DNA from: Mortierella alpina
Taxonomy: Eukaryota; Mortierellomycota; Mortierellomycetes; Mortierellales; Mortierellaceae
NCBI GenBank assembly: GCA_029449245.1
Contig: JANATF010000005.1
Coordinates: 2,046,001 to 2,110,000 of the forward strand
Direction: 5' to 3'
DNA: 64,000 nucleotides
The notes under the pieces are model-generated. The model was given only the letters and a program-made list of their open reading frames with translations. It ran no database searches and was not told the origin of the DNA. This document shows positions 29,184 to 40,435 of the stretch, one piece after another. How positions within the stretch are numbered: the first letter of the stretch is position 1; each line of letters begins with the position of its first letter. The position numbers and the translations under genes are program-made.

Positions 29184-31757
29184 ATGCCATGGCCATCCGC
29201 TGAGCAGGTCGGGGCGACCCATGCATCCCTGGCTCCTCATGCATCCTCTACTGCTAAAGAGGCTCTTGCTTCGCTGCCAAGCTTGCCCATCGAATGTCTG
29301 CAGCTCATCCTAGCCCATCACGACGGCGACCTCATCACCCTCCACTCGCTGCTCCTAGTCAACAGAACCTTCTTTCAGCTCGCAGTTCCTCTCCTCTACC
29401 GCTCCCCTTTCCGGCTGGCGCGGTCGTACGAGCACGACAAGCTGCCTTGGGACAAGTTCAAGCGCCAAGTCAAGCTACTCTGGCTACTCCTGTGCTCCGT
29501 CATTCACCACCCTTGGGTCAGGGACGAACTACCGCCGTTCTCAGCGGTATTCCCAGTCCTGCTCAACCCAACAAGGCACTGGCTATGCAATGACGAGGAG
29601 GATCGACAGGATCTGCAGGAAGGTTTAGGAACCGCTACCTATGGCGAGTCAACAAGGCGTGTTGCGGGTGCGACGACACCTGGTCGAGATCTGACCATCG
29701 ATTATCTACAATATTACACCCACCACGACCACACTACACTCTCGGATGCTTTCCCATCACTATTTCCATCCCTAATCTGCTACCACATGGATCAATGGTC
29801 GACTTCTGAAGACATGATCCGCATACGCAACACGGTCGAGCGCGCTCTGCTTCTGCACCATCCTGAAGGAATTGTATCCTTGACAATCCCCATCACTCGG
29901 ATGCATCTGTTTTTGGAAGCCGTGCCAAGACTCATCCGACTGAAGCGCATAGAGCTTCACGATATCAAGCTGGAGTTCAGGGCCGAAGATGCGATCGAGT
30001 TTGTGGAAAGGCACGATCAAGTCACTTCAGGACATCAAAGTCGACAGGAACACAGAGGATCTGCAGCTCGAGGATACGGACCAATCGCGCAAGGAGCCAT
30101 GGGATCAGGCATGCCAGATCATGGAACCCCTAGTACCATCATAGAGCCGCATGACATACATTATCACAGCCCAGTGTCACTCACCGAAGTGTCGATCGGA
30201 GGGCCTGGCGACTATGGGATCATTCAAAAACCCGACTTGTACAGGATTCTTCAGGCGATGAGTCAACCAAAGTTGATCGACATGACTGGCTGGAGAGGTG
30301 CAGTACTTGATCTAGCGCAGGTACCGGTGCATTCTCTCGAGACCCTGCTTATGCGTCTGGATCGTCCGCTTCCAAAAACATGCCCCATCGAAACATTCCT
30401 ACAGCAGGCACGGAATTTGAAGAATTTACAAATATGCATTTCGCCCACACACGGCGGTCTTTTTCGATGGGCGGTTGAATTGCGCAACAAAGGGAACACA
30501 ATTGCACACAGAAGACTGGAACAGGAGATAGCCAGCGGAATACCGTCCCAGGAGCTCAGCAAAATTTGGCCAGGCGTGAATGAAAAGCAGGAGGAGCGAG
30601 GGCTGAAAACTTTGAGCCTGGCCGGAGAAACAGTGGCTACTGTCTGGGCATTGACCGGAGCGACAGATGCCTTCAGTACCACGCTTGAGGTATTGAAGGC
30701 GAACTCATGGAAACGACCCGTTGGTATCCCGCTAGATGACCTGGACGATGACCCCATTACCGACGAACCCTTCTATCCAATCGGCGCACCAGCAATGAAT
30801 AATGCTAACGCGCCTGCAGACGCGGACATGGATATCCAGATCAATCATCATCATCACCCACATCACACCTCTGTGCACAGCTCAATACACTCGCCTCGGC
30901 TCTCTTGGGTGTCTCTCATGACTCGACTACAGGAGCTCGATCTTAAAGGCGAGGTCGCCGCAATCGCGTTCGACTTTCGGTCACTGGCGCGGTGCCCACA
31001 ACTCCGTGTTCTTCGACTCAACACCCACCCCTGCGGAGTAGCGCCCAGTCCTGAAAGGATCCAGTCTTTGCTACAGTACGTTTCAGTGTCGGTGCAGGAA
31101 CTGGATCTCACAGGACCTTGGTTCATCACGGACTGGCATTTGGACCAGATGGCAACAGTGGCGCTTCCAGACCTAAGGAGGCTGCGACTTGTTCACTGCA
31201 AGACCTTCTCAGACTTGGGAACCAGTGTTGAGGAAACGCAGCAGAGGACGAACGCGCAGATGACGGCAAGGATAAGGACGACTCTACCACCCCACTTGGT
31301 AGATGTCCTGCCAGCTCAACAGGATATTTCCCTCGCGGGTGGCGCCACTTCGCCTCTGCCTTTGTCATCGTCATCGTTCTTGTTGGAGGCAGCGGCGGCT
31401 GTTCCTTCAATATCTTTGAGCGCCAAGTACCTCACGGGGCCAGGTCTGGTTCATGCGGTTGAGCACATGAAGGAGCTGCGCGAGATCCAGTTAGGTTTAG
31501 ATCTGGGACATCATCGGCGCCAGGGTCAAGGCCATAGCGATCGACAACATCGGTCGCCGTATGAGGAGCTGATGGCGGCACAGGCAGCAACAGAAGCAGC
31601 AGTAGCAAGTAAAAACAGTAACAGTAACAGGACCAGTATGACGGGCAACGATAACAGGGAGGAAGGCGAGTTGGCTTCGATGGCCCGAGCACTGAAACAC
31701 CATAGCGAGAACAGGATCCTACCGCTCAAGATTGAGATTCAGCACTGCTCCTTGTAA
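29184..31757 (+). CDS. F-box protein, probably with leucine-rich-repeat C-terminus
   Basis: One exon of 857 residues, start ATG 29184. An F-box at about 29-75 (LPSLPIECLQLILAHH, LLLVNRTFFQLAVPLLYRSP) is the Skp1-binding module of SCF ubiquitin ligases. The remainder has leucine-rich-repeat-like segments (LRRLRLVHCKTF, LQELDLKGEV, LRVLRLNTHP, VQELDLTGPW) at roughly 570-700, the layout of substrate-recognition F-box/LRR proteins. A His-rich loop (HHHHPHHTSVHSS) lies near 555-567 and Asn/Ser-rich sequence near the end. The substrate cannot be inferred. The gene converges with the KRE9-like gene, whose coding end is 206 bp away. Confidence 0.85.
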   Translation: MPWPSAEQVGATHASLAPHASSTAKEALASLPSLPIECLQLILAHHDGDLITLHSLLLVNRTFFQLAVPLLYRSPFRLARSYEHDKLPWDKFKRQVKLLWLLLCSVIHHPWVRDELPPFSAVFPVLLNPTRHWLCNDEEDRQDLQEGLGTATYGESTRRVAGATTPGRDLTIDYLQYYTHHDHTTLSDAFPSLFPSLICYHMDQWSTSEDMIRIRNTVERALLLHHPEGIVSLTIPITRMHLFLEAVPRLIRLKRIELHDIKLEFRAEDAIEFVERHDQVTSGHQSRQEHRGSAARGYGPIAQGAMGSGMPDHGTPSTIIEPHDIHYHSPVSLTEVSIGGPGDYGIIQKPDLYRILQAMSQPKLIDMTGWRGAVLDLAQVPVHSLETLLMRLDRPLPKTCPIETFLQQARNLKNLQICISPTHGGLFRWAVELRNKGNTIAHRRLEQEIASGIPSQELSKIWPGVNEKQEERGLKTLSLAGETVATVWALTGATDAFSTTLEVLKANSWKRPVGIPLDDLDDDPITDEPFYPIGAPAMNNANAPADADMDIQINHHHHPHHTSVHSSIHSPRLSWVSLMTRLQELDLKGEVAAIAFDFRSLARCPQLRVLRLNTHPCGVAPSPERIQSLLQYVSVSVQELDLTGPWFITDWHLDQMATVALPDLRRLRLVHCKTFSDLGTSVEETQQRTNAQMTARIRTTLPPHLVDVLPAQQDISLAGGATSPLPLSSSSFLLEAAAAVPSISLSAKYLTGPGLVHAVEHMKELREIQLGLDLGHHRRQGQGHSDRQHRSPYEELMAAQAATEAAVASKNSNSNRTSMTGNDNREEGELASMARALKHHSENRILPLKIEIQHCSL

Positions 31758-31962
31758 ATGCCGTCGTAACCCCCCGTCCCCGCGATGCGATGGTAAGGCT
31801 CTATACTTGCTGATCATCGTATGCACAACATGATTTCTAGAGGAAATGTCAAGTTGGTAATATTATGAGGTGTTGTTTTTGTTATTAAAGATGTTAGGGA
31901 CTTCAGTCTAAGTGTATGTAGGTGTGGGCGGGTTGGTGGGTCGGGTGCGGAGGATTTATTTT

Positions 31963-34840
31963 TCAAAGCAACGAGTTTTCATAAAACTCATCGTTGCTCT
32001 GCTGCTGCTGCTGCTGCTGCTGTCCGGGGCCAGATCCCATCACTGGGCGGGCATTCGAGCGAGGTGACAGTTCTGGCCTGGACGTCGAAGGCGACGTAAC
32101 AGTGGCGGATGCCAATGGCGATGTGTACGAGCCATTGCTATTGCTGTTGATGTTGTTCGTTTTGGCGATGGCAGGGGCTATGCGCGGTGAGGGGGCTCCA
32201 AAGACCTCCTGGGCCACTGGACCCATGTGCTGGGGCTGTGGGGCGGGGATATGTTGTTGTTGCACATATTGCTGTGGTGGGGGTGGGGACCCTGAGCGAG
32301 GGACTGGGGGCAACACGGGCTTCTTGAACTCCTGCTGCTGCTGTTGTTGTGATCTTGGAGACATGGGCGAGGTGGCAGAGCCTGAAGTGGATGTGGGCGA
32401 GGCGGGAACGTGCTTCTTTTCGACAGCTGCAAGGACATCCTCGTAGAATCCATTGCCGAATGCTGATACAGAGTCCAAGCTAGGTGAGCTCTCTGCCGCG
32501 TAAGGGGGCTGTGATGATGATGACGATGATGGCAGGGGTGGGGCAACATAACCATGCGTGTGGTAGGATGGAGACCCTTGGTCGGGCGACCGGACGGGTG
32601 AGAGCACATTGGCTCCCTGACCTGCAGGGCCTGCACTCGTGTTGATCTGAGGACGAGAGGAAGCGTGGCTCGGGATGGGGCTCACTGCCTCCGCCTCGAT
32701 TTCCATCAACCGATTCCTGATATCGTCCTCGTCCTCAAAATCTTCACCGTAATCCTCCGTGTATGCCTCCGAGACTGGGCGTTGATCCTCCAGCTCTTGC
32801 TTCTTCTTTTGTTGACGCTGCTGTTGGTGTTCCTTGACAGCCTCTTGGTTGGGCAGGACGATCGGGCCAGTCGAGGGAACGCCGGTGAACTTGACTGATT
32901 TTTTACGTTGGATCTGGACCACCCCAGTCGTCATGGTCGAGGACGGTTCCTGTGATCCATTCGAGGGAGTCGAGTTCTGGACCAGGATGGAAGCAGGGAG
33001 CGCTGGCACGGGTGCCTTTGCTGGCTCATCATCATCCTCATCATCATCGTCTTGGTTCTGTGCATACGCTCCAAAGATTGTGTCGCGGTATCCGTTGTAG
33101 ACTGGCACATTCTCCTCGTCATTCTCCTCCACCTCGGCCTTGTCATCGAACTGCGTTGGGTTGATCGACTTTTGGGCAGCGGGCAAGGGCACAGGTGTCG
33201 ATTGGGCGGACCTCTGCTGCTGCATATCCATTTGCTGTTGCTGTTTCTGGCGCTGCAACATCTTTTGCTGTTGCTCAAAGTGATGTTGTTGGATATCCAA
33301 TGGCTGCATTTCGATCTCCTTCATCCTTGGCGATGCCGAGCGGGCCATAGGGCTCTTGTTTGCTGGGTGCTGCAAACCTTGCTGCTGTCCCAAGGCTGGC
33401 TGCTGTGGCTGCTGTTGCAATTGACGGTGACCTTGGACTGGGGAAGCAGCCGCGGCGACTGCAGCAGCAGCAGCCATGATCTCGCGATCCTGCTGGTTCG
33501 AGAATTGAGGCTGTGGCGACATGTTTTGTGGGTAGCGGCTGCTGTTCATAGATCTTCCTGACGGGGAGTGGCTCAAGGATGGGGATCCGTGCATAGGAGG
33601 CACTCCATTGTTCATCATGCGCGTATGGTTAGGGTCGTACGCTGACTCGATCTCAGACTCAAATGAATCGCGGCTGCTTTGGTGATACGGACTAGGCCCA
33701 CGCTGGAGTTGCTGCTGCTGGTGAGCATGGACAGGGGGGGCCATCAATGGATTGGGCATGCCTCCGTGGGGTGGCGGTTGGGGAGGCTGATATTGCTGCA
33801 GATGAGGCGATGTTCCTGGAGGAGGGGCGTTAAAGGGATTATTGGTAGGGCTTCTTGGGTGCTGCAACTGATGCATCTGCTCTTGCTGCTGGTGCTGATG
33901 CTGCTGGTGCTGGGCCCGAGGGTCGTCACCTCTGGGCGGTCGAGGACCGCCTCCATTCAAAGGCACAGCAACCATGCCATCATCGAAATGCGGTCCACCG
34001 CCAGAACCTGCTGAGCGGGTCAAGGACTCTTTGTCCTGGTTCTTGGAGCTATAGGCATCAGGACCCGAGGTGAACCCACGTTCCTTGTGATCGTCCGTGG
34101 ACGATTCATTGTTGACTTTGGCCTCTGCAACGCGACGGCGGTTTCTGAAGAAGAAGATCAACGCAACAATGAGCAGCAGCACAACAGCACCACCAATAAC
34201 ACCGGCCAGTGCACCCCCCGAGAGGCCAGTGTCTTCGGACGGCTTTCCTGCTGGATGAGAAGCTGAGGGGTTGGCATCAGTGCCAGTCGGTGTGGGCGCG
34301 CTCGTCATAGTCACCCAAGGGCCTTCGATCGTGATCTGGTTGGACGTTGTGCTCTTTACGTCTTTTTGGTAGAAAGCATAGAAGCTATGCTACACATTTC
34401 ATAATATGGCGATTTAAAGAAGAAAGCCAGGCACGTTGTGAGTTTCGCCATCATGCATTTCTGACATCCATCAAGTTAGATAGCACAATACTCCGCAAAC
34501 GTACCTTTCCTCCAGTGGCCTCTGTCGGAATCCGCACTGTAAGCTTTAAAGCGGTTTGAGGAATACCCCTTTGGATGGAGTAGCCCTGGCCTGAAAGGGC
34601 GCGAAGGTCTAGGTCGAACGGATCCAGATTCTCTGCTGTGCCGTTTGCTGGCTGAATCCTCCAACTGACTTCAAGACTGTCACCGGGCTTGACCGTGGTA
34701 TTTTGAGCAAATCCTACGAAAACGATGTTTGCACTTGCGATGCTGGCCCATGACAAGACCAGGACGGCCAGGGCAAGCCACGACCGTTTTGAACCAGACC
34801 TGCGACCCACGCTGAGGTTCTTGAAAGGTGCGGACAGCAT
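31963..34840 (-). CDS. Single-pass surface protein with KRE9/KNH1-like ectodomain and Gln-rich cytosolic tail
   Basis: Exons (minus): 34840-34505 and 34353-31963 (GT-AG, in frame), 908 residues. A signal peptide (1-37, ...WASIASA|N) is followed by a small ectodomain with VKPGDSLEVSWRI, the N-terminal signature of the fungal KRE9/KNH1 cell-wall family, and NTT/NGT glycosylation sites. A Pro/Thr/Ser stem leads to one membrane span (about 159-181, GGAVVLLLIVALIFFF) and a basic stop (RNRRR). The cytosolic tail of about 725 residues is disordered: Gln runs, SPSPR-type motifs, acidic DEDDEDDDE patches and a Q8 run (31999-32022 on DNA) before the C-terminal NDEFYENSLL. The ectodomain-stem-span-tail architecture resembles wall-stress sensors; that role is inferred. 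The second exon's start could also be AG at 34358, but only 34353 keeps frame. Confidence 0.82.
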
Positions 34841-37468
34841 GATGTTGTTGTGATAGGTTGGTACGTGCTGCCTTACTGCCTTATTGCTATATTGCAGATT
34901 AGGGAACTGAACAATGGGGCAATAATTGACAGTAGGAAGTTGAGGAGAAAAAACAAGCACCACAAATTAAATCAATGGTGAGCTCAAGCGATGCGGCAGA
35001 GGAGCCCTCCCTATCGATGGCGCCTTCCCTACTACTGGGCACAAGGGCCATCGAGGGCGGAATTTGCGGATGACTATGCATCTATCTGTAGCGGAGACTC
35101 ACGAACCTGTAGAGGATGAGGATGCAATGGACAATTTTTGATCGGTGCAGAGACAAATTACGCCAAAGAGAAGTGAAACGAGGTGAAGGCTAAAGAGCGG
35201 GGAGGCAAAAAGCGAGCGAGAGGAAACTATGAACAGAAGAAACTGTGTGAGGGAGGGACTCTGGAGAAGGGCGAGGTATGAGGGACCGCTCTTGGCAAGG
35301 CTGATGATGATGAGGGTGAAGGGGCACGGCAGCGGAGGTTCGAGGGGAGGGCGCGATGGAACGTGGTTGAGCTGATGTGGCTGTGATGATCTAGTAACGA
35401 GATTGAGAAGTGAGGGGAGCAACAATACCCTTGGTGTGCCTTTCTGTAACACCAAGAACTGCAGATGGTGAGACGAATAGAGGAGAGGGCAGGGGTCGGA
35501 AGGGTAAGAGGAGCGTAAGGAAGGAATAGAAGAGGAATGCTGGGAGGAAGACAAAGGAAAGAAAGGACGAGTGGGAAGGACGCACACCTTGCCAGTGCAC
35601 TTGGCCTTGTTCACGCCTCGTCACCCCCTCCGTGCCGCGGCCAGCAGAGTTTAATTACATTAATACAATTTAGTTTTGTCTCTTCGCTGGCTAAAAACGA
35701 GCTGCAGCCAAAAGAGAAAGAGAGTTGGGAGGGGACAGGCGATGGCAACGCAGCAGACATCAAAGAAAAGCTTGCCCTTCTGGGCCCAGTCCAAACTAAA
35801 TGACAACGGAGCAGAGACTAGCAAGGGTCAGGGCGGACAATAAACCCAGCACCTCACCAGCACTCTCCTCACGCAGCTATTTCGGTGGGCGAGAGAGAGC
35901 GGCCACTGAGCAGAACAAATGAAAAATAGTGCGTTGCCAGAGCCCATTTCCACATCATACCTCAAAACTGAAATCCAAGATGTTTTGCTCCAGTTGTCAA
36001 CATGCCAGTGGTTTATCCGTTGCCAACGAGCCACCACACTTTCTCTTGTTCTTCTCTTCACCTCCACCACTACCTACCACCTTTGAGTTGCGGGTGCACT
36101 CCTGGATGCAGAGCAAGGTGCAAGATGCCTCGCCGGCGGTCAAGGGTCCCTCTCAGCGTGTAGTTGATGCATCAAGGACCCTTGGTTTTGTTGAAACATA
36201 TCAACGCGTTTCACTTTCCAGGGGGGAGAATGAGTATGTCGCTAACAAATCAACACAACATAGAGACCTGCTGGCCAAGGGCTGCGGTACCCTCGGCCTC
36301 TTCCTCCCCATTCTCGCCATTCTCGCCATCGTCGCCATCGTCGCCATCGTCAAGCACCAAGACCGAGCAACGCCCGACTCAGGCTGCATTTTTATTTTTC
36401 GCTGCTTTATTTTCGGAAAGCTCTGCAAATGATCTTCGTTCACCTGCCGAACTCCTCTCGAAAAGAGCGCATGGTCTCGTTTTTTCATTTATGCACATCG
36501 TTTTCTTTTTCTTTTTTTTTTTTTTTTACAAACGACCAAAAGCTCCGATTCGCACTATCATCATCTCCTGCCCTCGCGTTTCTGCCATGGCATTGCTTCT
36601 GGTCAAGATTGCATTCCCCTTGTAGTCTGATACTCGTCATAGACTACAATTGTTTGAGCACGGCACTCAGCGCGGCCACCCCTTCGCCCCCATATTTTCC
36701 AAGGTGTACTGTACACAGTGGTGCCGGTCGTCTTTAACAACATGCTAAATATCAAACAGAAGGGGTAGCAGTAGTAGTGGTGGTGGTGGTGCTAGACCAT
36801 ACAGCAGGGTCCTGTACTTTGAAGGTGCGTGGACTAAAGATACCTTAGACCGTTATAGCGCGCCTTTTTTGTTTATTGAAGGGGCTACTAGTAGATCTTT
36901 CGGTCCAGCTCACAACTACAAAAACAAAAAGAGATCGCCTGCTAGCACCGTATACGTCCAGTATGTACTTGCATAGGAGAGAGCTCCTTGGTTTCTGCTT
37001 ATCGGCGACATGAATTTACAATAGTTTGCCCGTTCATGCAGCTCTTCAAAGATTGCGGGTCGTCAAGACGGCGCCGAGTAATTCCACCTTTTTGTTTCAC
37101 AGCTCATTCCCAAGTCTTGCAAATCGAGCCAAAAGTAAAAGCTCTGCGCCCAACACACAGCGGCGAGCGATCTCATCTACATTATAACCTTTTGTTCTTT
37201 CAGGGCGAGAGCAAAAATGGCGCTCGGTCATTGTCCGTCCATGGGAAGAAGAGGCCCGGGGCGCATACATTGCGGCGTGAATACCCTCCCTCTTCCTCCC
37301 TCTTCCTCCCTCTTGCCGTTCTGACATTCATCGCGCATCTTTTTTTCCCTTCTTGTTGGTGTTAGCCATTCGGTAAGCAGTCGATGGTACACTATGTATT
37401 TTTACTTCGTGGTTCTACAATTTCTACACTGGTCTTTACATTGAAAACACCGCCTTCTCGAGAATCTT
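34841..37468. other. Intergenic stretch, 2.6 kb
   Basis: From 34841 to about 35620 the minus strand is C/T-rich (leader/promoter of the KRE9-like gene). From 35620 to 37468 there are A/T runs, a GCCATCGTC short repeat (36318-36352), GTG and AGT runs (36765-36790) and TCTTCCTCCC repeats (37287-37315). The longest open frames are C/T-bias or repeat artefacts. No gene was recognised. Confidence 0.5.
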
Positions 37469-39471
37469 TCAAGACCAATCGTCATTTCCGCGACTGTGCC
37501 ATTGAGTTGTATATCCATCTCCATGGATGGACGCCTTATCGCCCTGCCCTGCATCCTGTGACACCTCCGAAACCGGCTTTGAATGCTCCTCGCGGAGCCG
37601 AGACGGTCCTGCAGAGCGATGATGAGAGTGCCTGGACGGTCCTGAGGTTTCGGGCGATGGTGGGCGAGGAGGCATAGGTCCACTGTTCCAGCCTTGTCCG
37701 AAAAAAGTCGAAAGTCTTGCCGAGAACGAGGATGATAGTGATGTGTTCGAACCTTTGCGTCCTAGTCTCCTAGCACCGGGTTGCAGGTGTTGTTGTTGTT
37801 GTTGTTGCTGTTGTTGTTGTTGCAACTGCTGTGACCGAAGGTGTTGACGTTGCTGTTGCTGATGTTTGCGATACTGCGTAGGCGAAGCCGCAGTGTCGAG
37901 GCCCTCCTCGTCCTCTAGGTCTGTATGAGCATCGGAAGGCTGCCTGAACTGGGAAGCAATAGGTGTAATATATGCCGGCTTGGGCTGCTGAACCATGTCA
38001 TCGTGGTACTGAGATTCAGGGTCGATCTGTGACGCTTGCTCCTGATCCTCCCGTATTCCCCTGGCCTGCTTGCCTCGCATCCCAATTTTCAGGTCGAATT
38101 CCTCCTCCGACATCATGTTGGGTCCTCGCGAGATAGCAGCCTCGTTGCCCTGAGCCCATCCATCGTCCTCACCCCACCACCAAAGACCCCTTTCCATCGT
38201 TCCACAAACAATGACAAGTGCGATGGGGATCCAGAGCAAAAAGACGACCACGTTCAGCACGATCGCCGTGTTGACGCCCCGACATTGTGTCACGTAACCA
38301 CCCTTGTTGGACAGAGGACCCTCGTGGCAGTTGGTTTTTGCGCCGTAACTGTTGGAGGCTAAGATAATCCAGCTGAAGAAGTTGAGGACGGTGAGGATGA
38401 CAGAAATTATGATGGTGGTTGTCTGAGTAATGGGGTGGTTGATGATCCGGGGCAGAATCGCACGCTGGCTCTGCCGGATCAGGAATGGGCATAACGATTG
38501 CCAGATGGCAGCGATTGAGGTCCCGACAGTGGCAACAAGGACTGGTGCAAGGAGGGAGATCAAGGTTAGGGCGTGATTGTCGTCCGAATGTAATAATGAT
38601 CCAATTATGCATTAGATTGCTCACGACGTGCAAAACTCGAACATTTCTATTGTTCGACTCGGGTAAGCAAACACTAGACTTACAGAAGGTATATGTCGGG
38701 TTGGAAAAGGGCGCAGGCTCGAAGATGTTTCTATAGCGCGAGGGTGGGTAGGGGCAAGGAAGGAAAGCAAAAGAATGCAAGGACAAGTGAAGGAGCCGTG
38801 TCAGTGTGTTTTTTTAAAGTTGAGCTTCAGTTAGTTTCATCTTGCCCTGTCCGGAGGCATTATGGCCAATTATCGCAGGATGAAACACCACCTGTCCTTG
38901 AGTCACATAGTGCGGTCTGAGCACACGAGCAATGGTATGTAGGGAGGATGCTTGTTGATAATGATGATGCTTACCTGAACGCATAGGCCGGCATGAGTGC
39001 AAGCCAGGACATGGTGCCGAAAACAGCCAGACACGCCCAAAGGAGTCGCAGCCTCGGGACAGTCGCCATCCGTAGAATATGAAGTCGAAAGCGCTTGCCT
39101 TTCGTCGTGGGCGTCTGCTCCTGCTGCTCCTGCTGCTGATGTTGCCGGTAGTGGGGGGACATGGGCTCGGGCGTGTCTCGGAACGTGATGGAGGGCGAGC
39201 CGCTTTGCTCTCTTGGTTGTTCGAAGTGGTCCTCATGATGCTTGTAGTATAATTCCTCGCTGTCGGGTTGTGTCGCTCTGTGGTCATAGTCCCCGCTATA
39301 AACTGACTCAGGATTCGGCGTCTCTGTCTGTGCCTGACGGTACTGTTGCTGCTGCTGGGCGTACTGCAGCTCGTGTTGGTGCTGTTGCTCGCCGTCGTAG
39401 TGGTCTACATAGTCTTCAGCCGAGATACCGTGCTGACTGGGATGAGATGGGTACTCTTTATGTCCGGACAT
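37469..39471 (-). CDS. Four-pass membrane protein, MARVEL-like, with Gln-rich tail
   Basis: Exons (minus): 39471-38975, 38730-38684, 38541-37469, giving 538 residues. The third exon's acceptor follows CTAAC by about 30 nt and keeps frame. The N-terminus (1-135) is hydrophilic, rich in Gln/His/Glu/Tyr. Four hydrophobic spans lie at about 141-163, 180-203, 220-243 (IIISVILTVLNFFSWIILA) and 271-294 (AIVLNVVVFLLWIPIALVIV). The loop between spans 3 and 4 holds two Cys (TNCHEGP, TQCRG), as in many four-pass MARVEL or claudin-like proteins. The C-terminal tail is cytosolic, with a Gln run (DNA 37795-37825) and Ser/Pro-rich sequence. The four-pass layout is seen; MARVEL membership is inference. It shares a divergent 1-kb upstream region with the WW gene. 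Confidence 0.78.
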
Positions 39472-40435
39472 GAGAGCTCGGCTCCTGTTCTATACGTTTT
39501 GCTGTCGATTGAAGTAAATCGTTCCAAGAGGCTACTTGAATGGTGGTTTTGGTGATGTAATGTCAAGGTGAAAAGCGCATTCGCTGACCAGGAGACAAGG
39601 GAGAAAGGAAGGAAGCCGTTACTGTGAATGCAGAGGAGCAAAATAGGAGCGCGTTTTCTTTTTTTGACGCTTTCGTTGGGGGTGGATTGGGGGGTGGAAG
39701 GGTAAGGATGAGCGAAAGAAGGGAATGGAGCGCTAGAATGGGAGCGTTGGGAGCGAAGCGGAAGGAAGGTGGGGGTGAGTAAAACGAGGGAACGAGGTAC
39801 AGGGGTGAGTGAACTAAGCACTACGCGCTCAAGGCTCTCACAAAGTCAGACTTCATATCCCCCCTTCCCACTCCACTTTCCCAGCAGGTGATTTACGAAC
39901 CAACGAGCGGCGCAAGAACGCTAACTTCGACGAAGGGCAAGTATGCGAGCCAAGTGGATGAGGAAGATGCGTGGTTCTCTACGATAGCAGGGAGAGAAAG
40001 GCTGTGCAGGACGAGATGGCGGACAGAAGGTAGGTCTGACTTGAGAGGGGGCATCGAATGCGCATACGACGGAAGCAAAGTCGACGGAGCTCAGCCACAG
40101 CCCCCGTGGACCAAAAGGGCGAATGCGCATCTGCTTGGCAGGCAGGCTGGACCAATCGATTGGCAGCAGGACCTCGGTTGTTTGGTGAACAAAAAGACCT
40201 TTCCCTCGCTTCTTTTTTTTTTGGGTTGGTCGTCTGCGAATATCGCTCACGCAGTCAAGACACGCGCACCGCTCTCGACACCCCAGCCTCATCCAGCCTC
40301 GACCCTCTGTGCCCTTCCTTTCTCGTCCGCCCTCTCCCTCCCCCCCTCTCTCTCTCTCACACACCTCTCTTGTCTCCCACTCCTATCCTTCTCTCCCATC
40401 CTTCTCTCCATCCACCCACAGACACATCGCGCGCC
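39472..40435. other. Divergent promoter region between four-pass and WW genes
   Basis: Both flanks are pyrimidine-rich on their own coding strand: minus near 39600-39800 and plus at 40285-40430, with CTCTCT runs. No further gene was recognised. Confidence 0.5.

Noticed and set aside
35099-35614. 171-codon minus-strand open frame
   Set aside because: It is a product of the C/T-rich leader (Ser/Leu/Pro runs) upstream of the KRE9-like gene.
35929-36432. 167-codon plus-strand open frame with a hydrophobic Ile/Val/Ala stretch
   Set aside because: The hydrophobic part is simply the GCCATCGTC tandem repeat; the rest lacks any motif.
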